Origin: Heterocephalus glaber
Taxonomy: Eukaryota; Chordata; Mammalia; Rodentia; Bathyergidae
Assembly: GCF_000247695.1 (NCBI RefSeq)
Contig: NW_004624743.1
Location: 8,749,804-8,813,803 of the forward strand
Direction of reading: 5' to 3'
DNA length: 64,000 bases
A program made the position numbers and the translations under genes. Under the pieces are notes generated by a model. It was not told where the DNA came from, made no database searches, and saw only the letters and a list, made by a program, of their open reading frames with translations. This document shows positions 11,336 to 24,500 of the stretch, one piece after another (position 1 is the stretch's first letter; each line of letters starts with the position of its first letter).

Positions 11336-12960
11336 GATAGGTTTTTGATTTGTAAACCTCATCTATTTCACTCAGAAGTTAGCAGTATGAATGTCTGTGT
11401 TACAGCTAAAAAGTAGAAAAGGCCATGCCAATAATGTGATGTGAGGACCTTCAGTACTACCTCCATGGCTTTCCACAGTCCACAGTCCAGGAGAGGTGCA
11501 GTTCCTGAAAGTCACTAGATGAATGCAAATACAGAGAGTTTCTAATTTGCCTAACAACACAGCACACAATACCTTCTGTAGTGGCACACTCTTCCCACCC
11601 ACTGGTGCCTTACAGCTGCTGAAACAACAAGCAAAATGAAGATGATTACGATTTTTTAAAGGTTTGGTGGTACAAAATGTTAGGAACGAAAAAAATCACC
11701 AAAATTATGAGCACTATAGACAAAAAAAACCAAACCAAAACAAAAAACCAGAAGCAAAAGTTCAGACTGGTAGGATCTACCTATATGTTAACTGAAGTTG
11801 AATTTTTACATACTATCTGAACTTTTTTATTTGGTTATGTTTGGTTGAGATTCCGCAAAGGCATGATTTCTTTGAGTACCAGCTATTCTAACCATTCTGA
11901 ACTTTTGAGAGTTTGAAAGATCAACAATTCACTTGCGTAAATTAGTGAAAATTAATACTCCTGGGTTGTTTCCTGTCAGCATCGCTGAAATCAGCTTTCT
12001 AGGAGTGAGACGTTTCTGGCTGAGGAGACTAAGGGAAGGGTCAGCTAGACAGGGACAGAGTTGCTAAACATCACATCAAGTTCAAGGTTTGTTTTTACTT
12101 GTGTTCTGAATTTAGAGCAACCATTTATAATATTATTTGTATACAAAATTCTCTGAACAAAATATCTTGATAAGATTTGCTTCCTGAAAACATAGGATGT
12201 GTAATATGTAGATATACTCACTGCATTATATTTCATAAGCCTCTGAACTCTCCTCTGCGAACTTTATAAATTGGACATTTTCTAAATGTCCTGCCTTCTT
12301 AATGGCCCTAAACTTTGAGCTCTTAGGGACTTCAGAGTATGACTAAAATCTGGAAAAATATTCTAGAATCATACAAGAGATGCAGAAGAGAATTCAAAAA
12401 AATCTATTTCTTCCCCCTTACACAAGGCCGGCCTTGACAAGGAATAATTTTCATGACAAAACAGACATGGTCACTCTCAGGCAATATTCCTAGCATCCCA
12501 TTTCAATATTTATTTCACAAGGACATTCGAGATGCATGCTCGAATGCAAGAGCCATCTTTATTTCAAGGAAACATGTGAACAACGTGAGAAGAAAACTCA
12601 CAAACATCCGGCTGTAAAAGAGTGGAATTCAGCTCGCAAGCTGCGATTTTTCTTTGGAGAAGAGAGAGACAGAGGGAGCAAGAGAAAGAAAGTGACCAAG
12701 GGTGTAAATGTGTGTGTGTGTTGAGACTACAACAAACTTCAATTTGTCTAAACATCAGACTAAGAGGAATCATGTAAGAACTTGTCTACATCTTTGAAAT
12801 GAAAGCCAAAGCCCCACATTCAGTCAAATGTTACTTATCCACAGTAAAATCTTAGTCTGAGTTGGTCCTGTCACCCACTGCACCCTGAGGTCACCTTATC
12901 TTAATAGTTAGGCATTTAATCCAAACTAATCTTAATTATGACACCGTTTTTAGAAGAAGT
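11336..12960. other. Unique DNA with an A-rich patch
   Basis: An A/C-only stretch lies at 11721-11760. A short (GT)n sits at 12708-12721. No exon or clear mobile element was seen. Confidence 0.5.
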
Positions 12961-12961
12961 T

Positions 12962-13147
12962 TAGCCAGGCATGATGCATGCCTCTCACCCCAAAACTTTG
13001 GGAGGGCAAGGCAAGACGATTGCAAATTTGAGCCTAATCTGAACAATTTAGTGTGACCCCCATCTCAAAATTTTAAAAAATCAAATTAAATTAAAAACTG
13101 GGCTTGTCCCTCCGTCCAAATGCCCTGGGTTCAACCTTTAGTACAAT
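12962..13147 (+). mobile_element. B1-dID-type dimeric SINE, plus strand
   Basis: The B1 monomer (12962-13070) begins agccaggcatgatgcatgcc and contains ctttgggagggcaaggcaag and catctcaaaa. It is followed by an A-rich linker (13071-13096) and a partial ID (13097-13147) with ccctgggttcaacctttagt (B-box). This is the clearest plus-strand example of the B1 then ID order in the window. Confidence 0.85.
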
Positions 13148-14649
13148 CAATGTAAGTAAAATAAGAATATTAATTTTCTTTTTAAAAGTACTTCTTTAAG
13201 AAAAAATATTTGAGTCTTGTCTCTAATGCTATAATCACTATATATAAAATAGTCGTTAATTGCTTATGTTCAAGACAGCTTGACGAGGCGTATCTTTAAC
13301 TTTTGGGGATCATGACTACAATATGTCTATTCTGTAATGAGTAGACAGGAGGATCAGAGAAGTAGTTCAAAATCTTATTTTCAATCCTACATAAAATTTC
13401 AAGTGGATATATATCATCTGGTTGTCCCTAGAGGTAGCTAACGAACACAATTACTTGGTGGCTATATGTTTTTTACAAAACATGGAAATCTGGAGGACAA
13501 AATTTTCCCCAAATAGTCAATATACTAACAGTGCAGTTTCTTACTGCAACTTTTCTTAGCTTTTAAACTGCTTTGGGTTGGGAGCTTGACGTCCAGAATT
13601 ATGACTGATGCTAGAAATACAATGTCAGAGATTCTTTCTCCACTCTGCCTTACTGTTCTATTTCAAAATTGTTGTATTACATTTCTGCTAATAAAAGCCT
13701 TTCTAAGGATTCTATATCACTTGCTTTTGCAAGACACATTTACATCCTTCAATGAAAATTGCTATTATCAGAGCAATGTACTCTTACTATTTATTTATTA
13801 CAACTGTCCTCATGACTGCTTATCCAGGCAAGCACTAGAAATATCTAACTCATTACCACTACATAAAATAGCATGGGGTATTTTCAGAATGAAAGAGATC
13901 AGAGCATGACAAATTCTAAAGCTGTTCATATTCCTGTTTCTAAAGGAAAGAGTTGGTCCTAAACAAGCACCGGTAACTTTAACTGTCCGCAAAGATATAT
14001 TAGATTCTTCACGAAAATACTGTGCAGCCACAATTTTCTTGGAAATATCTGTTAGTTTGTGACCAACGTATTTCATTAAATGTCTGAATACCCTTGAATG
14101 GTTTGAGGCCACCTGACGAAAGAAAATTGACCCAAATGGAGTCGGAAACTGAAAATGCCTATGGACTTACTCAGCTGGAAGTTGATCCTGGTTGCTATTT
14201 AAATCTAATACTTAAGTGTCAGCATGTATGCGGCATTCCTTATCATGGCTCAAGGGGCAGACATTTGGGTCAAAATATTCTTACCCTTTCTGTTGCTAAT
14301 GGGGGCTTTACAATGTTTACAAACAGCTGTTACAGTCACACAAAAATCCCAAGAAAAATGTGACACATTCAAGAACCTGACAGTTAAAACGGAGCATTTG
14401 TTTAGATAGCACAGTGTGGTTTGAGGTAATAAGACTCATGATGATAATGGTATTTGTCACATTCAGGCGGCTGCATTCAGCAGTGTGGAAGTGACTCCCT
14501 TCTTACACACCCAGTTACTACTTTGAACCCAGGTCTATATTTTGTCTGCCTTGGCAACCACGCAGCAGTAACAACTGGATCCTTGATGGTGATGTCAATC
14601 CGAGGACATTTTTGGTAAAGCAAGGACTCTGACTTTCAGCATAGGGAGG
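13148..14649. other. Unique DNA, nothing recognised
   Basis: Open frames of about 100 codons on both strands (13586-13909 plus, 13810-14112 minus, 14094-14363 plus) overlap one another and match no family I recognise. They look like chance. Confidence 0.5.
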
Positions 14650-14652
14650 CAA

Positions 14653-14684
<32 letters not shown>

Positions 14685-14697
14685 TAATAAATAAAAA
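14650..14697. repeat. (AAT)n microsatellite
   Basis: About ten perfect aat/ata triplets, then an interruption (aac) and a short continuation. Confidence 0.97.
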
Positions 14698-17274
14698 TAC
14701 CTCAAATAAAGTGAGCATAGCAGTGCTCAGACACTGAGACTGGAGAACGATTTTTTTGAGGCCATACTAATTTAGGAGCCAATACTTTTCTAGTGGTTGT
14801 TCTTTTGTTAAAAAACTTTTTTTTTCAAGAAATGGATCTTTGCAAGTAGGGGAATATATTTTGTCTGCAATGAAGAATAAGCTATTCATCAATTTTAGAT
14901 ACATTAATATAGGTGTCTATATAGCAACTAAGGTGAGGGATTACAAACAGTAGTGAAAATATACAAAATCCACCTCTTATCTTTCCCTCTCATTGTTTTG
15001 TGATTGGCCACTCATGCCTCACCTTTTGGTCATATAGTCAAATTACATTTCCCTACCCCTCTGATGTAAGACACATTTCACACATTTATGACTTGCTTCG
15101 GTTAGTGAAATAGAAGAAGAGACAAGTGTCATTTCAAGGTGGAGCCTTAAAAACAACTTTAAGTTTTCTGACTTTTTGTTTTCATTGCAAAAGCAACCAA
15201 CCATATTCCAGACATAATAACTTCATTAGCTGGGAGGGAGAAGCCAGGCAGTAGGATTCCTGGTTGTTCTGTGATTAACATATAATAAGAGCAAGAGATA
15301 CAAATCTGTTAAACAGCCTTCTGTAATTTTGGAGGTAATGTCTCAGTCTACAACCCAGCCTATCTTGATTACTCTCACAGTATAATGTGTAGAAAATCAA
15401 AGAAAACATTATCTTTTCACAAATCAGATGCTATAGCAAAGCTAATACCTCAAAACTCTGTAACAGAAAAACGTGGACTGTTTCTGTCCTGGCTAACGGT
15501 TAAGTGTAGTATCATGGATTTATGATCAAACTGTATTCTCCAGACAGCCACTCCAATTCACACTTTAACCAGCCCAGATTAACTGAGCTACCCTGAAAAA
15601 GTATTCTATCTTATTTCCTCCTAAGCCCAGACAAAGTTTTATGAAATGATAATCATGATCAGCCAGCCAGACCCTTCACATTTTCCTTTCTCTTAGCCTT
15701 TGTCTTTCATTTCCCTTCACCAGCCACCTTTCCTCCCTTCAGACACTTTTTCTACACTTTGCTTATGTGGTATTCTCCCTTCTTACAACAGGAGAAAGGG
15801 TTAGTATAACTTTATATAACAGGTTCTGCCAAAATATTTGTGCTTCCATTTCCATGTAATTTAGACTGCTTCTGCTCTAAATGAAAAGTAAAGCTAGGTA
15901 TCAGTCTCATGGAATCTTTGATGAGTGACATCAGTTCCATTGGTCACAGCCAGGTTTCAGAGACTGGCTGGGTCATTTGTAACACAGGTGAAGCAGACAC
16001 ATGTAGCCTTAAATCTGCTTCTGCTATGTTTCTCTGTTTATTTCTGTGATTGGACCAAAACAACTCTATGAGCAGGATTAAATGCATAAAAACACTGTGT
16101 GTGTGTGTGTTTCTGTGTGTGTTGCATCTAAGATTTATGTACATTCATATCGTAAAGTACAAGGCAACACTGTAATCAGTTAGAAATTGATATTTATCCA
16201 TTTTAAATTATGACAAATGACACAATTGTGTTTGTTCTTACTCTTAAAACTCCACATGCATAGACTTATTTGTCAGAAGACCATGATGAATTACAGACAA
16301 ATCAAAATAGAGACAAAGTATGTTTTTATATTATTCATCAGAAATAAATTCTTTTTTTTTCAAGTCACTGAAAGGAAATTTTAAAATTTTATGAAGTCTA
16401 ATGATATGGTATAATCTTAAAAAATGGTTATTTTTTTCATTTGCAGAATATCACTTTTTTCTATAAAATAGTGGTTTGCCAAGAGTTAATAATTTTCCTT
16501 TCTATCCTCATCATAATTGCTAAATACAGAGCATTGCTAGAAAAAATTAGAAAAGAAAACAAAAGCATATTACACCCTGGAGATTTAGATAATTGGCTAG
16601 AAGTAAACTAATGTCTCCCCAAATTAGTTTGAGAATTGTTTTCAGATGATTTATTATTTATTCTTCTTTCTACCATAGATAACAAAAGTACCTCAATTTG
16701 TAATAACTTAAGTTCAATTTTCAACATCAAATATTGACAAAAATGCAATGTTACTTTAAAAATAATAAAAATTTCCTTGTTATCCTAACCTGCATACTTA
16801 TGAAATTTATTTGACTATAAAAATGTTATAATTTTATATGAATTAATCACATTTCATATTAATATTTTCTTCTCAGAGAGAATATTTTCTTCTCATGTGA
16901 TAGTAGTCTATGTACATGAATGAAGGGGAATTTGTTAGGGAAAAGAAGAATTTTGGTACCTTTTTAGAACTTAAGATAGTCATGTCTCTGAAGAGGGGAT
17001 TTTTAAAAGAAAACTCCCTTACCCGTTACCCACATGCATTGTTTCAACATGAAAATCCTTCTTGTATTGTTCAGTCTTTATTAAGAAGACTGTTGACTTC
17101 AGTACTAAAAATATCACAAAAGACTTCTTACTGTTCCAGAAAAGTTCTGAGCAATTATTTTCCTGGTGATTAGATTGCTCAGGTGCTTCTCAATAGCTCC
17201 AGTAGAGGTTGACGGAGGCGGGGACTTCACATTTTCTGAGTTCCCACAACGGGCCCTCACCTCTTCCGAGATTT
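14698..17274. other. Unique AT-rich DNA
   Basis: No recognised element. A short (GT)n lies at 16098-16111. A 15-base segment, aatattttcttctca, occurs at 16861-16875 and again at 16881-16895, a local 20-base-period duplication. Confidence 0.5.
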
Positions 17275-17390
17275 TCCATATGTTATCATGTTTAATATTC
17301 ACAATGATTTGATGAGAAAGCAATTATTTTCCTCTCATTGCAGAGTTAGAGTTTGAGCCTCAGAAAGGTGGGTCATGCCATGAGGATATG
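17275..17390 (-). mobile_element. Probable MIR fragment, minus strand
   Basis: The order tgttatcatgtttaatattc, then gatgagaaagcaattatttt, then the agagtttgagcctcag region follows the MIR core on the minus strand (atctcatttaatcctcac... gagctgggattcaaac). Diverged. Confidence 0.5.
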
Positions 17391-20300
17391 AAACGGAGTG
17401 AGAGTTTATAATGTACCTCTCTTTACCTTGTTACTTGTTATCACTCTCTGATTCCATGTTATTTCCTAAATATCCCTTTGCTGCTTTGTTAACTTGGGAT
17501 GTATTTGCAAAGAGTTGTTCACAAGCATTTGGTCAATTAATTTCCTTCTATGAAATTATACCATACAAAAGTTGTATGTTTGGAAATCATCTACTTAAAA
17601 TCATTAGAAATTTAACATGGGAAACTGAAAAGAAATATTGAGGAAAAGTTTATTAATGAGAAAAAATGGTGAGAAATACCCTACATTTTGGACAGTTACT
17701 TCTGACTTCTATCATAGGAAGGGAGGATTAAACTGATAATTCCCAGAACCAAATGCATCAATTTTCTGGACTTTTTTATTGTGATCCTTTTTATTTTATA
17801 TTGTTTAATGTCTTAGAGATGAAGCAGGCCCCTGACTTTTACCATTTTTCCATGACTTGGAAAAATCTGAGTTAAAGCTATAATTTATTCTCCCTCTGTC
17901 AGCCAAAATGGAACCACCAATATATGGGCATTTCATCTTCTGTCTATAGAATCCTGCTGCTTTGATCTGGCCTCCTTCTCAAATCAGGTCTTGGACTTAG
18001 CTCTAGTTCCAGCCTTATAGTTTTCAGGGTGCTGTACTTTTTCTTTTCAAACTTATATAAAATCTCTTGGTATCTTTCCACTCATGTTTTTTAACTGTAA
18101 CTTTGAATTTTGGCATTCACATTTCCTACATTTTAAAGTAAGACTTTTCTACCATACTTTGTTCCTCTTTTAAGATTTGTTGCAAAAATCTAATTGACAG
18201 ATTGAATAACAAAAGAACCCACTGAACACCCACTAGTCTGTTTTTGTGAAGGGGGGAACATTCTATAAAAAAACATTGAACAATGTAAGACACACACTGA
18301 TGAGCATTGCTTCTTAAAGAAATTCATCACCACCTATATTCAGTTCCTTCTTCCCCGTGTCATTGCCTCCACCCCTCCACACAGAAACAACAGGAAAAGC
18401 CCTCAGAAAACCAGTTTTAACAGTATAATGTTCCATTTTCAAAAGAGAGTTTGTGAAACTGGAAATCATGGTTTGTGTTTCAAATGGATGAGATGATCAT
18501 TTCCCTGAAGTCTGACTACCATATTGTTGTACCAACCAGACAATTTGCTGTGTGTGGGCATCAGAATTCAAGGAACACTTATAAAATTCTTCTCTAAAAA
18601 TTATAAAAATCTAATTCACTAATTTTTTATTATAGACATTTTTAAGAAGTAGATTTTTTTTTGTCAGCAAGTTAGCAATAATGAATGGGAAGCAAAAAGC
18701 ACACCAAAGAAAGATTTATGGTGTTTATAGTTATCAGCAATGTTCAGTGGAGGTTTTTTTCTTTAACATAAAATAAATGACAGGTAGTATTCAGCCATTT
18801 TGAAAATTAAGTCATAGAAGTCATCATTTTGAGCTATACTTAATTCAGCTGCAAGCATATATAGTATAGGTATAAGAATGGAGAAACATTTGCTTATAAA
18901 TAATTTCTTCAGTTTCACAGGAAAAATGCCTAACAATTTTTATATATGCAAGGTTTAGTCCATAAAGAGAAAGGAATATCTTATCTTCTATTCAGCTAAC
19001 AGGTTTCCACAGTTTTCTGAATACTTATGAGTAGCTCAGAAATTCATATAAGTTCATGTAATTCACACAGCATCTGTTGTGAAAAAAATAAAGTGATAAT
19101 TTACATCCAATTAAAATATTTTTCATTAGATACAATGCTTTAATAAATGAACAAATTTATATAAGAAAGTATTCATTCGGAATGAAACAAGACAGTTTTC
19201 TGTAGCACATGTAAAAAATCAAAGACTGTCAACTGCAAATGGAGTGAGTCAATGTCTTTTATGTAAAATTTGGATTTAAAAACAACAACAAAAATTGTGT
19301 TCTTACTAGTTTAAAATGTATGTAAGTTATTTAAAAGCATATTTGCTCACTGGGTGCATTCTTATTAAAATGTTATATCTGCTGTAGAGCTAGACATTTC
19401 AGGAGTGCCTCTCACACATTATCACCTTTCTGTCTTTTAAATGTTTTCTCACTGTACTACATGGGAATATGTGTAACCATGGCATAAAAGGAAATTAAAA
19501 GGTTTTTTTAAAATTTTCTTTGTATGATATAAGGATGCTTTACCTATAAAAATAAGCTTATATCTAATTTGCCAGGCAATTAGGCAAATGCATTCTGGAA
19601 GGGCAAATTCTAACGGTGAAACATAAAATAAACTTAAGCAAAAAGAGGGGTGTCAAGTAAAGAGAAAGTTGGTGGGTCTTGCTATTTTTTTTTTTTTACT
19701 TTAAATATTTTTAGGGCTCTTCACTACTGCTGTTGGGTCACTTCTCTTAGCAATGCTAACGCGCCTTTGTCTGTCTGGGGGAGGCAACCATGTGTCCATG
19801 AAGGCTTATTTAGTACGGTGAGGACAGATGGCCTGGAATTGCTGAAGAAGACCTTAAGATATATTTAAAAGAGGAAAGGGAAAGAAACAATCAGACAGGA
19901 AATAAATTAGAGAAGAGGCAAATGTGTAGCAAAGAAAACTTCAGGCACATAAACACACCTACAGGCACATGTACACAAAGGAAGACAGACGATACAGGGG
20001 TCAGGAGGATCTGATTTTATAGATCGTGTTTTCTGTAGACACTTTAGTTTTCCTTATTGTTGGTTTGTTGTCTCGATAGCAGAAATCTGCGATCACAGTC
20101 CCCACTATTCTGAGCCCAGTTTGTACTAGCTGATGTATACTATACCTCATAGCATCCAAACTTGAAATGCAGCTTTTGAATTGCTAAGGCTTAGGGGTTT
20201 TACATGAATCAAAGTGAATTAAATTGAAATCTCCAACACCCTAAGTCAATGTTTTAATATAATCTGTCTCGTAATGAATTTATCTTGCTAGCATTGTATT

Positions 20301-20999
20301 TCCCCTTCAGTTGCAATGTTAAGACAACATGCACAGCACTGCCAATCAAAGCCACGTTGGAGGAGTGTAGCATGCATTCTGGGGTTACAGAAGGAGTGAG
20401 GGTGTGGCAGGGTGGACATAGCAGTTTCAGAGGATAATAGAGTGTTTCCAACAGACTGTAAGATGTTTCAAGATGATAAAAAGTGACATTAGTGGATTTC
20501 TTATTATGTACTTTTTCAAGTTATCATATTAACATTTCCCCCCCTTTCTTCAGATTTACACTATTTCAACCATGCTCCGAGTCTGCCAGGTAACAGAGGG
20601 CTGTTGCTTCAATTGCCAGGTTTTCTACTGCTCATAAAAATATTAGATTCCAAATTTCTTCTTATTGCTTCTGAGTTGTCATGGTTATCAAATGACACCT
20701 TCTCTAAATTCTCTCTCATTTTAACTCTTTTTCCATGCTTTGTATAAACAGGCTGCTTGAAAATTGAAAAAGAAAGAAGAGGGGGGGAATCTCAAATTTG
20801 AGCGAGTGTTAAAGTAGCAAAAGAAGCAAAAACACAAAGTACAGGAAGAAAAGAAGTATTTTGTTATCCACAAATTGAAATGAACATTTTTATCCAGAAG
20901 CATTAAATCTCATTAAATTGAAGAAGTGCATAAACTACCTGCTTTCTATAAAGGTTTTCTAACAAACTCTGGGTAACTCGCTGCCTGCTAAGTAAGTTA
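17391..20999. other. Repeat-poor unique DNA
   Basis: About 3.6 kb in which I recognise no transposon and no exon. It contains a T run at 19686-19698. The absence of repeats continues to about 27.7 kb. Confidence 0.5.
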
Positions 21000-21580
21000 T
21001 TCCTGCACTGTGGTTGGAACTCCTCCACAGCCGCTCCCCCCATCAGACCCCCCATCACCACCAATCAGGGGACACTGGATCTCTACAGTAAGTAGAAGGG
21101 GTAGTCTTCTGGATACAAACACCTTTAAAAATAGAACAGTGAGAAGATTCACAAACAGAGCATTCACAAGCGGACAATACTTTTGTCTTACACAAACATC
21201 TGTTGCTCAGATGGTGTTTGGATTGCCCCAAAGAAGGTGTGCTGGGCGGTGGCCGTCTGTGGACCCAGCTGGCAGGGAGGTCAGCCTGACTCCGCAGCCT
21301 GTTGGCTCAGCAATTTCCCAGTGGTTAGCCTGTCTTGCCATAATCACATGCTGGCGCCCCGAGCCTGTTTCTTAACTGTACTTTGTACCTTCTAATGAAA
21401 GCATCCCAAAATATCCCCAACGGCTCAACTTCAGGGACAGCCGTGACCTCAGACTGGACTGCTGGAGGTACTTTGCTCAGACAGAAGGATACAAATCCCC
21501 TCTTTGGTGACCGAAGTGCTCCCTCTCTGCTAGTTTCTGTCACTCTACAGCTTCTGCCTGTATAAAAGAATTTCAAAGAC
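21000..21580. other. Moderately GC-rich island in AT-rich surroundings, with TATA-like motif
   Basis: GC content is visibly higher than in the neighbours, and about ten CpGs are scattered through the stretch (for example ggcggtggccgtctg and ctggcgccccgagcc). Overlapping open frames of 121, 70, 87 and 60 codons on both strands show no recognisable domain. A tataaaag box occurs at 21561-21568 at the right end. It could be a regulatory element, an unrecognised exon or an old repeat. No function is claimed. Confidence 0.4.
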
Positions 21581-24500
21581 TTTGACATGCGGCTGATTAG
21601 AAAACTTTAACCTAACACACAATTTTGTGTAATTTACAGCTACTTACAAAAAAGAGAAAAAGTGAAAAAAGAAAGAGTAATTATAAAGGCCTGTTCTGTG
21701 TTTACAGCAACAAAAATAAAAGTAACACCAAGTAAAAGGAACCTGTGAAAATCAATGCAGTTAATTCATTTGAGGGAAGATGTATTTTATTTTCTCTTCC
21801 ATACAAATAAAAATAATATTCTAACTGTTTGAAGTGTCATTCCCAGACTAAATTTTTGGAGAAACTATAACAAAGCAGCTGTAGATGAATACATACTACT
21901 GGATCCTCTGGAATCTTTTAGGTTTTCCTTCAGAAGGGTCCAGGATAAAAAAAACCAAAACAACAAAATAGGGAGGTGACACTTTTCATTGAAAGTTCCA
22001 TTGGAATACCAGGAAAATCAAAAGGAACTGGATCTAGACTCAACAGGTGTGTCCTGGGTACTGCAGTTCATCATTCATCTGCTTCAGTGGGGTGACACAG
22101 TGGCCTGATCCAAGGAGTTTGGATCAGGAACGCATATTCTAATTACTTATTAAGGAAATAAGCAAGAACATAAGCTTATATAGAAACTAAAGAGACCTAT
22201 ATTGTTATTTTGTCATATTTAATATCCATTTAGATGGCTTAGGAGCTTCTTTACAACATAATGCTTATAGATTCACAACACAAGTCACACAACACGATTT
22301 TTATATTAGTAAGAATACGTGTTTAAAGGAGCCTCCTGGTTTCAAACATTCTATTGTGATCAAGACCAAAAACAAAACCTGTAAAAAGATAACAAAATAT
22401 GCTGATACGGTTTTGCTCGAATACAAGGCATTTTTATTTATATAGTAGCAATTCTCTTCCTACAATTATGCTTTGTAAACATGGTTGAATGGGAAGGAAA
22501 AAAAGTCTTTTATTATCTCAGCTCTGGAAAGCTTTATTGCTCTCGCTGCACTTGCTTTTATGCCCCATGCTATTAAAACATGTTAGCATGGTGTATAGCA
22601 AGTAACTAACAAGACACTAATAGGGATTCCTCTCATGACTTGAAATACAGCTTGGCAAAAATAATCCCTCTATCATATACGTAAAAATATATCAAGGACC
22701 AAATTCTGATTTAGTGTTTCTATAACTAACCTATTTCATTATGAGATTCACAGTTCAAACCTTCTTCTTCTCTCACTGTACTGAGAGTCCATAATGGTTT
22801 CTAAATGTAAGAAATATATCTTAATATAGTATACGTATAGATTTTAGTTATGTCATTATGCATATTGTTTTATATATACATAATTATAGTAACAACAAGA
22901 AGCAAAAAGCACAAATTCAGTTTCTCCTAGGAACTCTTTGAGTCTTTGGCTGTTACCTTCTTGTTTTTCTTTTTCTTTGGGGAGAGCGATGAAGCAGGCT
23001 TGCTAAAAGTAACGAGCAGTGTTTAAAACATATGAAAGTCAATTTACCTTGATAATTTTTGCCATGCTGCTTTCTTTAACTGCAGAACTCTCTCTTCCTT
23101 TCTTTTTAGAATCAGTTAATTCTTTTTTTTTTTTTTTTTGCAATCTATTTTTTCCCCTAGAAAGTAACCCCTTGTGTCCTTCTGAGGCTCCTCACCGAAT
23201 GATCTCTTTTTCTTCTAATTATATTTCCTCACCTTGGGAGAGACTCACACCGCTTCAGGATAAGCAACCCAGCAGAGCCTAAGGTCAGGTGTGCCCTAGA
23301 ATCTAACTCTAGAAATTACAATCCTGGAATAAGAGCAGGAGAGGGAAAGCAGAGGCAGGGTGGGGAATTTGTAATGATATTAAGGCTCATTCTAAGGAAT
23401 AATTAACCGAACAGCATCCTATGTTACATCATTTGCTTGAAACCTCAGAGGACAGACTAAGGAAGATCTGAATCTGCTTCCTAAAAGCCATGGGGTTAAA
23501 AAATTAGTTGTACAAATACCAACGCCTTTGAGTTTTATTTCCCAAGTATATCTTGCTCTGGGGTTCAAAAATAGAGCTCTACTGGTGAACCAGCAGAACA
23601 CAAAGTGTGCCGTTGGCATCCGCACTTTAAAGACAATCCAGTTAAAAACACCAAAAAAAGGAAGAAATAGACTTAAAATAATAGGTGGCTTTTACTCCCT
23701 TTTAGAAATGGGGCTCAATGAAACAGCTAATGAGGGATCAGTACAAGAAATTTCTGAGCTCATTCTTGAAGAAGGAGCTTCTGTTTTGGAAGAAGTATGG
23801 GGACCTTTGTGAACTGCAAACTCTCCAGGTAGAGGAATTGTAGGTAGAAAGGGAGAAACATTAGCAGAGCTTTAAAAACCAGATCTTCAGCTGGGCTTTT
23901 GTTTAACACATATGCAAATTTGTGCACTGCTTCATTTGAATATTTATTTACTGCATTTGTGAAGGAAATTGGGGGATTATAGCCTCTCCCCAGCTGTGTT
24001 GTAGTTAATGACTGGTCAGCCTATTAGCCTGCTCTACTAAACGGATTCTCTGCACAAGCAACACCTTTATTCACTCTGACTAGAAATTCTTCACACAAAT
24101 AACAGTGGGGGGAAACAGCATACTAAATCCGGGGAGAGCTGTGCAATAAAAATGAACATATTACCCCCCAAATCAGTGGAAATAAGCAAGAAAGTGATAT
24201 CACGATAGTGACTTTTGAATTCTTATAATAAACAGAGCAAACATTTGCTTTTCAAATACTGTGGGGGGAGAGAGTTAGCTAATAAAAATTTATTACTGCA
24301 AACTCATTCAAGAGGCTGTTCTAAGTGGTCTCTCTCTTTCTTCCCCGGAACTTGCTCAGTTATTGTCCTTTACAAACATAAACACATATGTCAACTAAAG
24401 TTTCAAAAATTGCTTGGGCAATTATTAATATTTGAAGAATTTATTGGGAGCATAAATGCACCATTTCTCCATCTTCTTACTGCCAAAAACACAGAGGAAA

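Noticed and set aside
13586..14363. Cluster of about 100-codon frames as a possible processed pseudogene
   Set aside because: No poly(A) end, no duplications, and no recognisable protein in any frame.
21010..21588. Overlapping 121-, 70-, 87- and 60-codon frames as a coding exon
   Set aside because: Frames exist on both strands with no domain. GC-rich DNA yields such frames by chance; kept only as a composition finding.
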